From: Gammaproteobacteria bacterium
GTDB taxonomy: Bacteria; Pseudomonadota; Gammaproteobacteria; SZUA-229
DNA length: 17,540 nt
Direction of reading: 5' to 3'
NCBI GenBank assembly: GCA_016764035.1
Contig: JAESSQ010000271.1
Location: forward strand, 1 to 17,540
Shown here: positions 6,808 through 14,793 of the stretch, piece by piece
Layout of the letters: each line of letters begins with the position of its first letter
Position numbering within the stretch: position 1 is the first letter of the stretch
Made by a program: the position numbers and the translations under genes
Notes under the pieces: model-generated
The model's database searches: none
The model's input: only the letters and a program-made list of their open reading frames with translations
Told to the model about the DNA's origin: nothing

Positions 6808-8172
6808 ATGTGTGCATACAGAATAGAAAAAGACAGTATGGGTGAGCTGCAGGTTCCGGAAAATGCTGCATATGGCGCACAGACGCAACGTGCAGTAGAC
6901 AATTTTCCGATAAGTGGTGTGGCAATGCCTAAAGCATTTATACAGGCACTAGGCCTGGTTAAGCAGGCGTGTGCAAATGCTAATCACGATCTTGGTGAAC
7001 TTGATGAACATCGGCGTCGAGCGATCTCGTCAATCTGTGATGACATTATCAATGATAAATTAACGGATCAGTTTCCGCTTGATGTTTTTCAAACAGGTTC
7101 AGCTACCAGCACCAATATGAACGCTAATGAGGTCATCGCCAGATTAGCATCACAGGAAGCTGAAGACGTGGTTCACCCAAATGACCATGTCAATATGAGT
7201 CAGAGTTCCAACGATGTTATTCCAACAACCATTCATGTCAGCGCAGCGCTGGGTTGTCATCAGCAATTATTGCCAGCATTAAACCATCTGATTTCAACCA
7301 TCGAGAAAAAAGCTGAATCGCTTGCTGATATTGTTACCACGGGTCGCACACACCTGATGGATGCGATGCCGATAAGTATGGGGCAGATATTATCTGGCTG
7401 GGCAGCTCAATTACAATCTGCGCTATCACATATCGAAGATACCTTACCAGGCATACGACAACTGGCTATCGGTGGTACGGCGGTTGGTACGGGTATTAAT
7501 GCGGATGATAAATTCGGTGGCTTAGTTGTCGAACAATTATGTAATAGCACGGGTATTCCTTTTACAGTATCTCATAATCGTTTTGCTGCACTGAGTTCAC
7601 AGGATTCCGCTGTTGCCTTAAGTGGTCAACTAAAAACATTAGCGACTGCGATGATGAAGATAGCTAATGATTTGCGCTTAATGAACAGCGGTCCATTAGC
7701 GGGTATTGGTGAGATTGCCTTACCTGCATTACAGCCGGGTAGTAGTATTATGCCGGGTAAGGTCAACCCGGTAATGCCGGAAGCCACAGCAATGGTCTGT
7801 GCACAGGTGATCGGCAATGACATGACAATAACCGTGGCCGGGCAATCAGGTAATTTTCAGTTAAATGTCATGCTGCCATTAGTGGCGTATAACCTTTTGC
7901 AGAGCATCGAAATACTATCGAATGTTTCGCAATTACTGGCGGATAAAGCGATCGCTGATTTTACGGTTAATGAAGAGAATATTAATTCAGCATTGGCGAA
8001 AAACCCGATACTGGTAACAGCGCTCAATACGGTTATCGGTTATGAATTAGGCGCAAAAATTGCTAAAACAGATTATGCCGAAGGCAGGGCGGTGATCGAT
8101 GTGGCTGAAGAGATGACAGGTATTTCACGAGCTGAGCTGGAAGTGCTACTCGATCCTGCAAAAATGATATGA
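6808..8172 (+). CDS. fumC: Class II fumarate hydratase
   Basis: FumC is the iron-free, oxygen-stable fumarase that interconverts fumarate and malate in the TCA cycle. The 454-residue protein opens with YRIEKDSMGELQVPENAAYG, as FumC does. Active-site motifs are GSATSTNMNANEV, HVNMSQSSNDVIP, TGRTHLMDAMP (178-188, with H182), and GSSIMPGKVNP at 311-321. The Gly in IMPGKVNP separates it from aspartase, which has IMPAKVNP. It is divergent from purB across a 125-base gap that must hold promoters for both; on the plus strand I can only suggest a weak pair (TTGTAA 6747, TAAAGC 6770). Iron-free FumC is often induced by oxidative stress or iron limitation in enterics; no SoxR/S or Fur site is obvious here. 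PurB and FumC belong to the same superfamily. Confidence 0.95.
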   Translation: MCAYRIEKDSMGELQVPENAAYGAQTQRAVDNFPISGVAMPKAFIQALGLVKQACANANHDLGELDEHRRRAISSICDDIINDKLTDQFPLDVFQTGSATSTNMNANEVIARLASQEAEDVVHPNDHVNMSQSSNDVIPTTIHVSAALGCHQQLLPALNHLISTIEKKAESLADIVTTGRTHLMDAMPISMGQILSGWAAQLQSALSHIEDTLPGIRQLAIGGTAVGTGINADDKFGGLVVEQLCNSTGIPFTVSHNRFAALSSQDSAVALSGQLKTLATAMMKIANDLRLMNSGPLAGIGEIALPALQPGSSIMPGKVNPVMPEATAMVCAQVIGNDMTITVAGQSGNFQLNVMLPLVAYNLLQSIEILSNVSQLLADKAIADFTVNEENINSALAKNPILVTALNTVIGYELGAKIAKTDYAEGRAVIDVAEEMTGISRAELEVLLDPAKMI

Positions 8173-8251
8173 ATCGATATTACATAGTTAATAAGAACGT
8201 ATGTGAATCTACAAAATGGCAAGGAATTACATTCGATTAAAGGATTAGATG

Positions 8252-9868
8252 ATGGAACAGGTACTATCTAAAATTGGTCGTTTAAATGAGATTGGTATTG
8301 CCTTGTCTGCAGCCAGTGATGTCAATATTTTATGCGATAAGATTTTAACTGGTGCGATGGAGCTAACCAATTCAGACGGTGGTAGCTTGTACCGGATGTC
8401 GGATGATAAAGCTTTTTTGGAATTTGTTATCGTTTCCACACATTCATTAGATATCCATATGGGTGGTAGTACCGGGCGTGAAATTAATTTCCCACCTATA
8501 CCTTTGATGGTTAATGGTGAGTCAAATAAAAACAATGTTGTGAGTTCAGCGGTACATGACGAACAAACGATTAATATTCCTGATGTGTATCATGCCAAGG
8601 GCTTTGACTTTAGTGGTACGCGAAAATTTGATCAGCAAACAGGCTACCAGACGCAATCAATATTAACCATTCCTCTTAAAAATCATCATAACGATATCAT
8701 CGGCGTATTGCAGTTAATCAATGCGCAAGATGAGCTTACTGATCAGACGCGAGAATTTGATCTGGCCGATCAGCAACTCGCTGAGTCACTCGCATCGCAG
8801 GCGGCGGTAGCAATAACCAATAAACAATTAATCGAAGAACAACGTGAGTTATTCGAATCGTTTATAAGACTGTTGGCGGGCGCTATCGATGAAAAATCAC
8901 CCTACACAGGTGGTCATTGCAAGCGTGTGCCAGAGTTAACCATGATGATTGCTGATGCCTGCCATCATTCACAGAGCGCAGCGTTAAAAGATTTTTACAT
9001 GACCGAAAAAGATCGTTATGAACTGACGATTGCAGGTTGGCTTCATGATTGCGGCAAGGTGACAACACCCGAATACGTGGTTGATAAAGCGACTAAACTG
9101 GAAACCATATACGATCGTATTAATACCGTTGATACCCGATTTGAAGTGTTAAAACGTGATGCAGTCATAGAAAATTTAAAGCAAAAACTAGAAAGTATAC
9201 CGAAAGATTTATCGCTTGATTATTCACGTATCGATAAAGAGCTCGAAGAAAAGATTACCCAAATTAATAATGACCGTGATTTTATCCGAGCGAGTAATAT
9301 CGGTGGTGAGTTTATGGATGAAGCATTGCAACAACGTGTTAAAGATATAGCGAAGTTACGCTGGGTTAATTCCAAAGGTGTGCATGCAGACTTTTTCGAT
9401 GACAATGAAATACAAAATTTAACAATTGCAAAAGGCACACTAACGCCAGATGAGCGTCAAATTATTAATAACCATATGGCTGTCACCATAAAAATGCTCG
9501 ATCAATTGCCGTTTCCGAAACACCTGCTTAATGTGCCTGAATATGCGGGTGGTCATCATGAACGTATGGATGGAAAGGGTTATCCAAAAGGCCTAACACG
9601 AAATGAGATGTCACTACAGGCTAGAATGATGGGCATTGCCGATATATTTGAAGCATTATCTGCCAGTGACCGACCTTATAAAACGGGTAAGCCACTTACC
9701 GAGTGCTTACGAATTTTAGGCTTTATGAATAAAGACAATCACATCGACCCCGATATTTTTGATGTCTTTGTACGCGAAAAAATTTATCTTCTATATGCGC
9801 AAGCGTTCTTGCCAAAAAATCAGATAGACGAGGTGAATCATGCTGATATACCAGGTTATGAAGAATAA
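8252..9868 (+). CDS. GAF and HD-GYP domain protein, probable cyclic-di-GMP phosphodiesterase
   Basis: An approximately 538-residue cytoplasmic signalling protein. A GAF sensor domain spans about residues 10-195 (GGSLYRM near the start, TIPLKNHHNDIIGVLQLINAQ near the end), followed by a linker helix and an HD-GYP domain. HD-GYP residues visible are H222, the metal-binding HDCGK at 265-269, LTPDE at 397-401 and HHERMDGKGYP at 435-445, all intact, so hydrolysis of cyclic-di-GMP to pGpG or GMP is expected. Between HDCGK and LTPDE there is a charged, probably helical insert of about 110 residues (about 284-394) that classical HD-GYP proteins lack. Two ATGs are adjacent (8249, 8252); I prefer 8252 because AGGA at 8241-8244 then lies 7 bases upstream. 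It has its own gap of about 80 bases after fumC. The small ligand of the GAF domain cannot be read from sequence. Confidence 0.93.
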   Translation: MEQVLSKIGRLNEIGIALSAASDVNILCDKILTGAMELTNSDGGSLYRMSDDKAFLEFVIVSTHSLDIHMGGSTGREINFPPIPLMVNGESNKNNVVSSAVHDEQTINIPDVYHAKGFDFSGTRKFDQQTGYQTQSILTIPLKNHHNDIIGVLQLINAQDELTDQTREFDLADQQLAESLASQAAVAITNKQLIEEQRELFESFIRLLAGAIDEKSPYTGGHCKRVPELTMMIADACHHSQSAALKDFYMTEKDRYELTIAGWLHDCGKVTTPEYVVDKATKLETIYDRINTVDTRFEVLKRDAVIENLKQKLESIPKDLSLDYSRIDKELEEKITQINNDRDFIRASNIGGEFMDEALQQRVKDIAKLRWVNSKGVHADFFDDNEIQNLTIAKGTLTPDERQIINNHMAVTIKMLDQLPFPKHLLNVPEYAGGHHERMDGKGYPKGLTRNEMSLQARMMGIADIFEALSASDRPYKTGKPLTECLRILGFMNKDNHIDPDIFDVFVREKIYLLYAQAFLPKNQIDEVNHADIPGYEE

Positions 9869-9932
9869 AGCGTCTAATTATATCTGGGCTTGTACCCTGA
9901 ACAAAAAATGAAAGATATGCAATTGTCAGAAT

Positions 9933-9956
9933 ATTAAGATGTTACGGCGTCTTAGT
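9933..9956. terminator. Weak stem-loop between convergent HD-GYP and cNMP/rhodanese genes
   Basis: ATTAAGATG (9933-9941) can pair with CGTCTTAGT (9948-9956) over a 6-base loop, using two G-U pairs, followed by a short T-rich stretch (ATCTTTATAG). It sits in the 127-base gap between two convergent genes, where a terminator is expected, but the stem is AT-rich and the T-run poor. Confidence 0.25.
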
Positions 9957-9995
9957 ATCTTTATAGCGTGAGAAATAAAACCAACCTGGTTTACT

Positions 9996-11054
9996 TTAGA
10001 CATTTGTCCCATCTAGACATTCATTGGGTACATCTTTTATGCCATTGCTAAGAATTGATGTTTTAAAACCTTTTTCGCTTAATATATAAGAAGCCGATGC
10101 GCTTCGTCGTTCGGTATCACAATATAAAATATAATTGACCATTGGGTCGAGTTCTTGCATTTTTAAGCGTAAAGATATTAATGGCATATGGGTCGCGTCT
10201 TTTATGTGTGCCGATTGGTACTCAGCAGGCAAGCGAACATCCAGCCAGATGGCCTGTCCATAGTTAACTTTTAGGTTTGCCGCGGTATAGTCGATTTTTT
10301 CAACAATAGGTTCATTGAGTAATTTGAGAAAATTTTCTTTCGATAACAGACTTAATGTTCCTTTGCTTAACATGACGACTGAAGCATTACGTGTGGCGTC
10401 CGAAATCAAAGCTTCTTCACCAAAAGTGTCGCCGGTGCTCAGGTCGGCAAGTTTGATGTCTTTATCCTGTCCGGGATTCTTGCGAGTAACCATGCAACGT
10501 CCGGATTTTATGATATAAAAATAATCACCGGCATCATCTTGTTTGACAATACTGTCACCGATATTGACATCGATATCTTCAAGGCTGGTGAAAATCGCCT
10601 GTATATTAGCAGGTGGAATACGACGGAAGACTTCAGTTTGTAATAGACGAGTCATCCAGTCATCGTCGTTATCGCTTAGTTCTTCAACCTGGAAACTCCC
10701 TGTTTGGTTCCAGGCCAGCATGGTGTCGAGTTGGTCAGCGTCGACGTTGAAAATGATGGCATCAGACGAAGCGCTGCAGGAAAAATTTCTGGGTATTATA
10801 TGAGCTAATGCTGATTTGGTATCCGCAGTTCCGGCTTCTAGTGTTTTTAATATTTTACCGGCTTTTATTAAATCGACACTGCCTTTGTATAAAAAAATAT
10901 GGTGATCGTCTTTGTCGCCTTCTTCGAAAACGATATCGCCGTTAGCTAGTTCGACGATATCGAGTTCGTTGGCGATTTCTTTCAGGTTTTCTGGTGTTAG
11001 CGTATCGAGAGGTTGATAGTTGTTAAGTTCCAGAAATGAAATCTTCGTGCTCAT
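9996..11054 (-). CDS. Tandem cyclic-nucleotide-binding domains fused to a rhodanese domain
   Basis: A 352-residue soluble protein with three domains. Residues about 15-120 form a degenerate Crp-like beta-barrel (GDIVFEEGDKDDHHIFLYKGSVDLI) lacking the phosphate-binding cassette. Residues about 143-250 form a second barrel that has it: FGEEALISDATRNAS at 211-225, with E213/E214 and R222 placed to hold a cyclic nucleotide. Residues about 260-350 form a rhodanese domain with DVRLPAEYQSAHI and the active-site loop CDTERR (C312-R317), so a persulfide or related thiol chemistry is possible. There is no helix-turn-helix, so it is not a transcription factor. A good ribosome-binding site (AAGGA) precedes the ATG. 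It follows mltD by 67 bases, with its own candidate promoter. The physiological role is unknown. Confidence 0.88.
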   Translation of the reverse strand: MSTKISFLELNNYQPLDTLTPENLKEIANELDIVELANGDIVFEEGDKDDHHIFLYKGSVDLIKAGKILKTLEAGTADTKSALAHIIPRNFSCSASSDAIIFNVDADQLDTMLAWNQTGSFQVEELSDNDDDWMTRLLQTEVFRRIPPANIQAIFTSLEDIDVNIGDSIVKQDDAGDYFYIIKSGRCMVTRKNPGQDKDIKLADLSTGDTFGEEALISDATRNASVVMLSKGTLSLLSKENFLKLLNEPIVEKIDYTAANLKVNYGQAIWLDVRLPAEYQSAHIKDATHMPLISLRLKMQELDPMVNYILYCDTERRSASASYILSEKGFKTSILSNGIKDVPNECLDGTNV

Positions 11055-11084
11055 CGTATCCTTGCCAATTTAGAAATAATGCTA

Positions 11085-11113
11085 AGTATAGGTTAATTTG
11101 GCTTAAATTCGAA
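11085..11113 (-). promoter_or_regulatory. Candidate promoter for the cNMP/rhodanese gene
   Basis: On the minus strand TTCGAA (11108-11113) and TATACT (11085-11090, five of six consensus bases) are 17 bases apart in the gap downstream of mltD. Transcription would start near 11078, about 24 bases before the start codon. Confidence 0.3.
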
Positions 11114-11121
11114 TAAGTAGA

Positions 11122-12732
11122 TTAACTTTGATGGCTGCTTTGTTCGGTTACATCAATATACAATTTTAGACGTTGACCAGGCTGAATATACTTGTTATTA
11201 AGTGTATTCCAACGATGCAGGTCTTTAACATTAACGCGATACTTGGAGGCTATTCGAGATAAAGAGTCCCCATTTCTGACGGTGTAATGAATGGATTTTA
11301 TGGTGCTGTTCGGGTTGTGCGTACTTGCTGATGATGTCGTTTTGGTCCATACAACCAGTTTCTGACCTTTTTTCAACGTATCTTTTATGGCCATGCCATT
11401 CCACTTGGCCAAGCTATGCATTTTAACTTTATATTTTTTTGCAATTTCCCAGAAACTTTCGCCATTTTGCACGACATGATTAATACGCGTTTTTCCACGG
11501 CCACGTTTTATGTTTTGCGTGGACTTTAAACGTTGTGTTGCTGACAGTGCGTAACTGCTTTTGTTTTTACTGGCAACAGGGATGATAAGGTATTTTCCCT
11601 GTCTAATATTGTTGTCCGATATGCTGTTCACTGTTTTTAGATGTGTTACAGACGTATTGTACTTAATGGCGATATGCCCCAGGGTTTCACCGGCTTTAAT
11701 TTTGTGACGGGTCCACTGTATATGTTTATCTGCTGGCAGTAACGCGTAGTTTTTTTCAAATGTTGCCGCAGCGTTCACAGGTAGTATCAAGCTGTGGGGT
11801 CCATCAGGATCTGTTGCCCAACGATTAAATCCAGGGTTGTAGTTATATAACGTTTTAAGGTCGATATTAGCAAGTTCGGCCGCCAGGGCAAGATCAATCT
11901 GTGCAGTAGTTTTAACTTGTTTAAAGCCTGGTGAATCGGCTATGTCGCGTAAATTAATTGCGTATTTTTCCGGGTTAGCGATAAGCTCTTTAAGGGCAAG
12001 TAATTTGGGTACGTACGCGCGGGTTTCTTTGGGTAGCTTTAAATGCCAGAAATCGGTAGGACGATTTAGTTGCTTGTTACGTTTAATGGCACGTTGCACC
12101 GTGCCGGAACCTGAGTTATATGCCGCCAGTGCTAACATCCAGTCGCCTTTAAACAAGGTGTTTAAATTTTCGAGATAGTTCAATGCGGCCTGTGTGGAAG
12201 CATAAATATCACGTCGACCGTCATACCACCAGTTTTGTTTGAGTCCGTAGAGTCGCCCAGTAGCTGGTATGAATTGCCAGATGCCTGCTGCTCGACCGTG
12301 GGAGTATGCAAAAGGCTGGTAGGCACTTTCTACAATAGGTAGTAAAACAAGCTCTGTGGGCAGGTTACGCTTTTCTGTTTGTTCAAGAATGTAGAACAAG
12401 AATGGATCGGCCCGTTGCAAAACACGTTGCATGTAATGCTTGTTTTTTGCAAACCAGGCTAGTTCGTTTTGCAATGCTTTATGCTTAATATCTACAGGTA
12501 TTTTAAATCCCGTCTGAATGCGTGGCCAAATATTTTTAATGGATTCTGATTTTTTTTCAGATGCGACGGATGGCGTGTGTTCAGCAACGTTTTGTGTAGC
12601 TGATGTACCAGTTTGTGTATCACTAGATTTGTGGTCTGATATGGTTTCATTACAAGCGGCAATGATAAAAAGACTGCAAAAAAGAAAGACGTTTGTTACG
12701 GATTTAATCACGGTGAAAAATGGGATATTCAA
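11122..12732 (-). CDS. mltD: Membrane-bound lytic murein transglycosylase D, lipoprotein with three LysM repeats
   Basis: MltD cleaves peptidoglycan glycan strands to 1,6-anhydromuropeptides from the outer-membrane inner face. An N-terminal signal ends in the lipobox IAAC (Cys27). The SLT catalytic domain spans about residues 110-220: catalytic E135 in VESAYQPFAYS, GIWQFIP at 150-156 and AYNSG at 204-208. Three LysM peptidoglycan-binding repeats follow at about 343-386, 419-462 and 483-526. The start is uncertain: 12732 is a TTG with an in-frame stop only three codons upstream (positions -9 to -7), and a GTG at 12711 would give a shorter and more typical signal peptide (MIKSVTNVFLFCSLFIIAAC). 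Neither has a convincing Shine-Dalgarno. If the candidate promoter upstream is right, the leader for the TTG would be only about 8 bases, favouring the GTG. Confidence 0.93.
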   Translation of the reverse strand: MNIPFFTVIKSVTNVFLFCSLFIIAACNETISDHKSSDTQTGTSATQNVAEHTPSVASEKKSESIKNIWPRIQTGFKIPVDIKHKALQNELAWFAKNKHYMQRVLQRADPFLFYILEQTEKRNLPTELVLLPIVESAYQPFAYSHGRAAGIWQFIPATGRLYGLKQNWWYDGRRDIYASTQAALNYLENLNTLFKGDWMLALAAYNSGSGTVQRAIKRNKQLNRPTDFWHLKLPKETRAYVPKLLALKELIANPEKYAINLRDIADSPGFKQVKTTAQIDLALAAELANIDLKTLYNYNPGFNRWATDPDGPHSLILPVNAAATFEKNYALLPADKHIQWTRHKIKAGETLGHIAIKYNTSVTHLKTVNSISDNNIRQGKYLIIPVASKNKSSYALSATQRLKSTQNIKRGRGKTRINHVVQNGESFWEIAKKYKVKMHSLAKWNGMAIKDTLKKGQKLVVWTKTTSSASTHNPNSTIKSIHYTVRNGDSLSRIASKYRVNVKDLHRWNTLNNKYIQPGQRLKLYIDVTEQSSHQS

Positions 12733-12746
12733 GATAATTCAACTTT

Positions 12747-12776
12747 ATTATTATTATTTTTATGAGAATGGGTCAA
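12747..12776 (-). promoter_or_regulatory. Candidate promoter for mltD
   Basis: On the minus strand TTGACC (12771-12776) and AATAAT (12747-12752) are 18 bases apart. The surrounding TAA repeat makes several -10 registers possible. Transcription would start near 12740. The rest of the 126-base mltD-rnhA gap must also hold the rnhA promoter; TGCTAAGAT at 12795-12803 is a weak extended -10 candidate for that. Confidence 0.3.
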
Positions 12777-12858
12777 AGCGGTAGTGCGTTAGTCTGCTAA
12801 GATTCCATCACGTTTTTACTAATCAAATTGTACAGCATCAAAACAAAATTAGGCCTAT

Positions 12859-13302
12859 ATGAGTACAAAAAATGTTGATATTTATACCGACGGTGCTTGC
12901 CGCGGTAACCCTGGCCCCGGTGGTTGGGGTGCCAGTTTACGTTACAATGGACAACAAAAAGACCTGTTTGGTTCCGAGGTCGAGAGCACAAATAATCGTA
13001 TGGAATTGATGGCGGTGATTCAGGCGCTAGAGTCGTTGACGCGTCCTTGCACCGTTAAAATATTTACTGACTCTAAATATGTACTCGACGGTATGACAAA
13101 ATGGTTACCCAACTGGAAGAAAAAAGGCTGGAAAACGGCAGCCAAAAAACCGGTGAAAAATGTCGAATTATGGCAACGACTGGATGCCGCTGTACAGGTC
13201 AATGAAGTAAGTTGGCAGTGGGTTAAGGGCCATGCTGGTGATGAAGGCAACGAATGTGCTGATGCATTGGCAAATCGTGGCATTGATGAAATGTTACGTT
13301 AG
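12859..13302 (+). CDS. rnhA: Ribonuclease HI
   Basis: RNase HI cuts the RNA strand of RNA:DNA hybrids, removing R-loops and primer remnants. The 147-residue protein carries the complete DEDD catalytic set: D11 (IYTDGACRGNPGPGG), E49 (NNRMELMA), D71 (IFTDSKYVLDG) and D135 (NECADALA), with the mobile-loop H125 in VKGHAGDEGN. The basic handle region W86KKKGWKTAAKKPVKN is present, as in the E. coli-type enzyme. The ATG has a modest AGG 7 bases upstream. It is divergent from mltD and co-directional with dnaQ 49 bases downstream, unlike E. coli, where rnhA and dnaQ are divergent. Confidence 0.97.
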   Translation: MSTKNVDIYTDGACRGNPGPGGWGASLRYNGQQKDLFGSEVESTNNRMELMAVIQALESLTRPCTVKIFTDSKYVLDGMTKWLPNWKKKGWKTAAKKPVKNVELWQRLDAAVQVNEVSWQWVKGHAGDEGNECADALANRGIDEMLR

Positions 13303-13351
13303 ACATTTTGTTAAATAGAGATATTGCTAAGGCGTGTCGTTAATAAATACT

Positions 13352-14053
13352 ATGAAGCAAATACAAAATAGACAAATTGTACTCGATACTGAAACCACCG
13401 GTTTAGACCCCAGACAAGGTCATAAAATTATAGAAATTGGTTGTGTTGAGATGGTTAACCGACGGTTGACGGGTAATAATTATCATCAGTATCTGCAACC
13501 TGATCGTGAAATCGACAAAGGTGCGCAAGCGGTACATGGCATTAGCAATGAATTTCTTGCAGATAAACCACGTTTTTTGGATATCGTTAAAGATTTTATC
13601 GAGTACGTTGATGGTGCCGAATTAATCATCCATAACGCGCCATTTGATGTTGGTTTTATTGACCATGAATTAACACAGGCTGGTGCAGAATACGGTAAGA
13701 CAGAAACCTATTGCACAGTAATTGATACCTTGGTAATGGCGCGTAAAATGCGTCCGGGTAAGAAAAATAATCTGGATATGCTGTGTAAAGAGTACCAGGT
13801 AAACAACGCGCATCGAGAGCTACATGGCGCTTTACTTGATGCTGAACTGCTCGCTGAAGTGTATTTACACATGACCGGCGGTCAAAGTGCACTTATATTG
13901 GACAATGCAGATGTTAGTCCAGTGGCAGGTACGTCTGCTAAAAATAGCCTGGATAACAGGAAACCCATCAAAATAATTTTGGCCAATAATGATGAGCTGA
14001 ACGCGCATCAGACAATTATTGAGAAAATGGGTGATATCAGTTTATGGAAATGA
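13352..14053 (+). CDS. dnaQ: DNA polymerase III epsilon subunit (3'-5' proofreading exonuclease)
   Basis: DnaQ proofreads newly made DNA within the Pol III core. The DnaQ/DEDDh exonuclease motifs are all present: Exo I D12 and E14 (IVLDTETTGLD), Exo II D99 in HNAPFDVGF, and Exo III H158 and D163 in HGALLDAELLAEVY. The C-terminal tail (about 180-233) corresponds to the part that binds the alpha polymerase subunit and is poorly conserved. I start at the ATG at 13352 because it places D12/E14 exactly as in E. coli DnaQ; a GTG at 13334 would add six residues and has AAGG only one base upstream. The gene ends 16 bases before the convergent smpB stop. Confidence 0.95.
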   Translation: MKQIQNRQIVLDTETTGLDPRQGHKIIEIGCVEMVNRRLTGNNYHQYLQPDREIDKGAQAVHGISNEFLADKPRFLDIVKDFIEYVDGAELIIHNAPFDVGFIDHELTQAGAEYGKTETYCTVIDTLVMARKMRPGKKNNLDMLCKEYQVNNAHRELHGALLDAELLAEVYLHMTGGQSALILDNADVSPVAGTSAKNSLDNRKPIKIILANNDELNAHQTIIEKMGDISLWK

Positions 14054-14069
14054 GCTTACTGCTTGTTGT

Positions 14070-14549
14070 TTAACGAATTTTTAAGGTGCGTGCTTTCTCA
14101 CGTTGCCAGTCACGTTCCTTGATAGAAGCACGTTTATCATGTTCTTTCTTACCTTTGGCAAGTCCTACATCCAGTTTTACTCGGCCATTTTTTTTCCAGA
14201 ATAAAGCCAGTGGAACCAGCGTATAACCTTTACGTTCGATTTGGCCAATGAGACGATCGATCTCATATCGATGCATTAAAATTTTTCTTGCTCGGGTAGG
14301 GCTCGGATGAATATGGGTGGAGGTCGAAATCAGTGGGGTGATGGTACCGCCAATCCATTCGAGTTCACCGTTTTTAGCGAAGATGTAACTTTCATCAATC
14401 TGGACGCGCCCTTCGCGCAAGCTTTTAACTTCCCAGCCTTCCAGTACCAAACCCGCTTCAAAGTTACTCTCGATGGTATAGTCATAACGGGCCTTTCGAT
14501 TGCGTGCGATGGTATTGTCGTTTAGTTTCTTTTTAGATTTTTTCGCCAT
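14070..14549 (-). CDS. smpB: SsrA (tmRNA)-binding protein SmpB
   Basis: SmpB binds tmRNA and brings it to stalled ribosomes for trans-translation. The 159-residue protein has the conserved core NRKARYDYTIESNFEAGLVL (17-36) leading into GWEVKSLR (38-45), KGYTLVPL (107-114) and GLAKGKKEHDKR (129-140), and ends in the basic helix-forming tail (REKARTLKIR) that enters the decoding centre. The ATG at 14549 fits known N-termini (MAKKSKKK) although no clear ribosome-binding site precedes it. It is convergent with dnaQ and divergent from the NSS transporter gene across 244 bases. I found no ssrA gene in the window. Confidence 0.97.
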   Translation of the reverse strand: MAKKSKKKLNDNTIARNRKARYDYTIESNFEAGLVLEGWEVKSLREGRVQIDESYIFAKNGELEWIGGTITPLISTSTHIHPSPTRARKILMHRYEIDRLIGQIERKGYTLVPLALFWKKNGRVKLDVGLAKGKKEHDKRASIKERDWQREKARTLKIR

Positions 14550-14636
14550 GGCGTACAGATTATAATGATGAATTTATTGTCAAAATAAGGCTGGCAAGTA
14601 TAGGGCAGAATTATCTCACTGTCATGATAAAGCTGA

Positions 14637-14657
14637 GCTAATCGGTTGGGCTAATCG
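14637..14657 (+). repeat. Short direct repeat in the smpB-NSS intergenic region
   Basis: GCTAATCG occurs at 14637-14644 and again at 14650-14657, 13 bases apart. The gap 14550-14793 is otherwise AT-rich, with no tRNA-like or small-ORF signal. The spacing is slightly more than one helical turn, so a dimeric regulator could bind, but two 8-base copies may also be chance. Confidence 0.25.
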
Positions 14658-14695
14658 ATTATTCATTGTCAATTCTTATAAATAGCTTGAGTCGG

Positions 14696-14704
14696 TGCTA
14701 TAAA
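14696..14704 (+). promoter_or_regulatory. Candidate extended -10 promoter for the NSS transporter gene
   Basis: TGCTATAAA is a TGn extension followed by TATAAA (14699-14704, five of six consensus bases). The -35 at the usual distance (TTATAA, 14676-14681) is poor. Transcription would start near 14711, leaving a leader of about 80 bases before the ATG at 14794. Confidence 0.35.
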
Positions 14705-14793
14705 TTGTTAAAGATACATCAATAAAAATTCGTAGATAATTATCTTAATAGTTACGGTTTAATAAATTCGGTTAAAAATGATGAGTAATAATC

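Noticed and set aside
14559..14583. TTGACA and TATAAT upstream of smpB on the minus strand as a consensus promoter
   Set aside because: Both hexamers are perfect (14578-14583 and 14559-14564), but the spacing is only 13 bases, too short for sigma-70; other -10 registers are poor.
14550..14793. tRNA or small RNA gene between smpB and the NSS gene
   Set aside because: I found no cloverleaf elements (no GTTCRA-type T-loop with matching arms) and no GC-rich stem with T-run; the region is plain AT-rich spacer with a promoter candidate and one short repeat.
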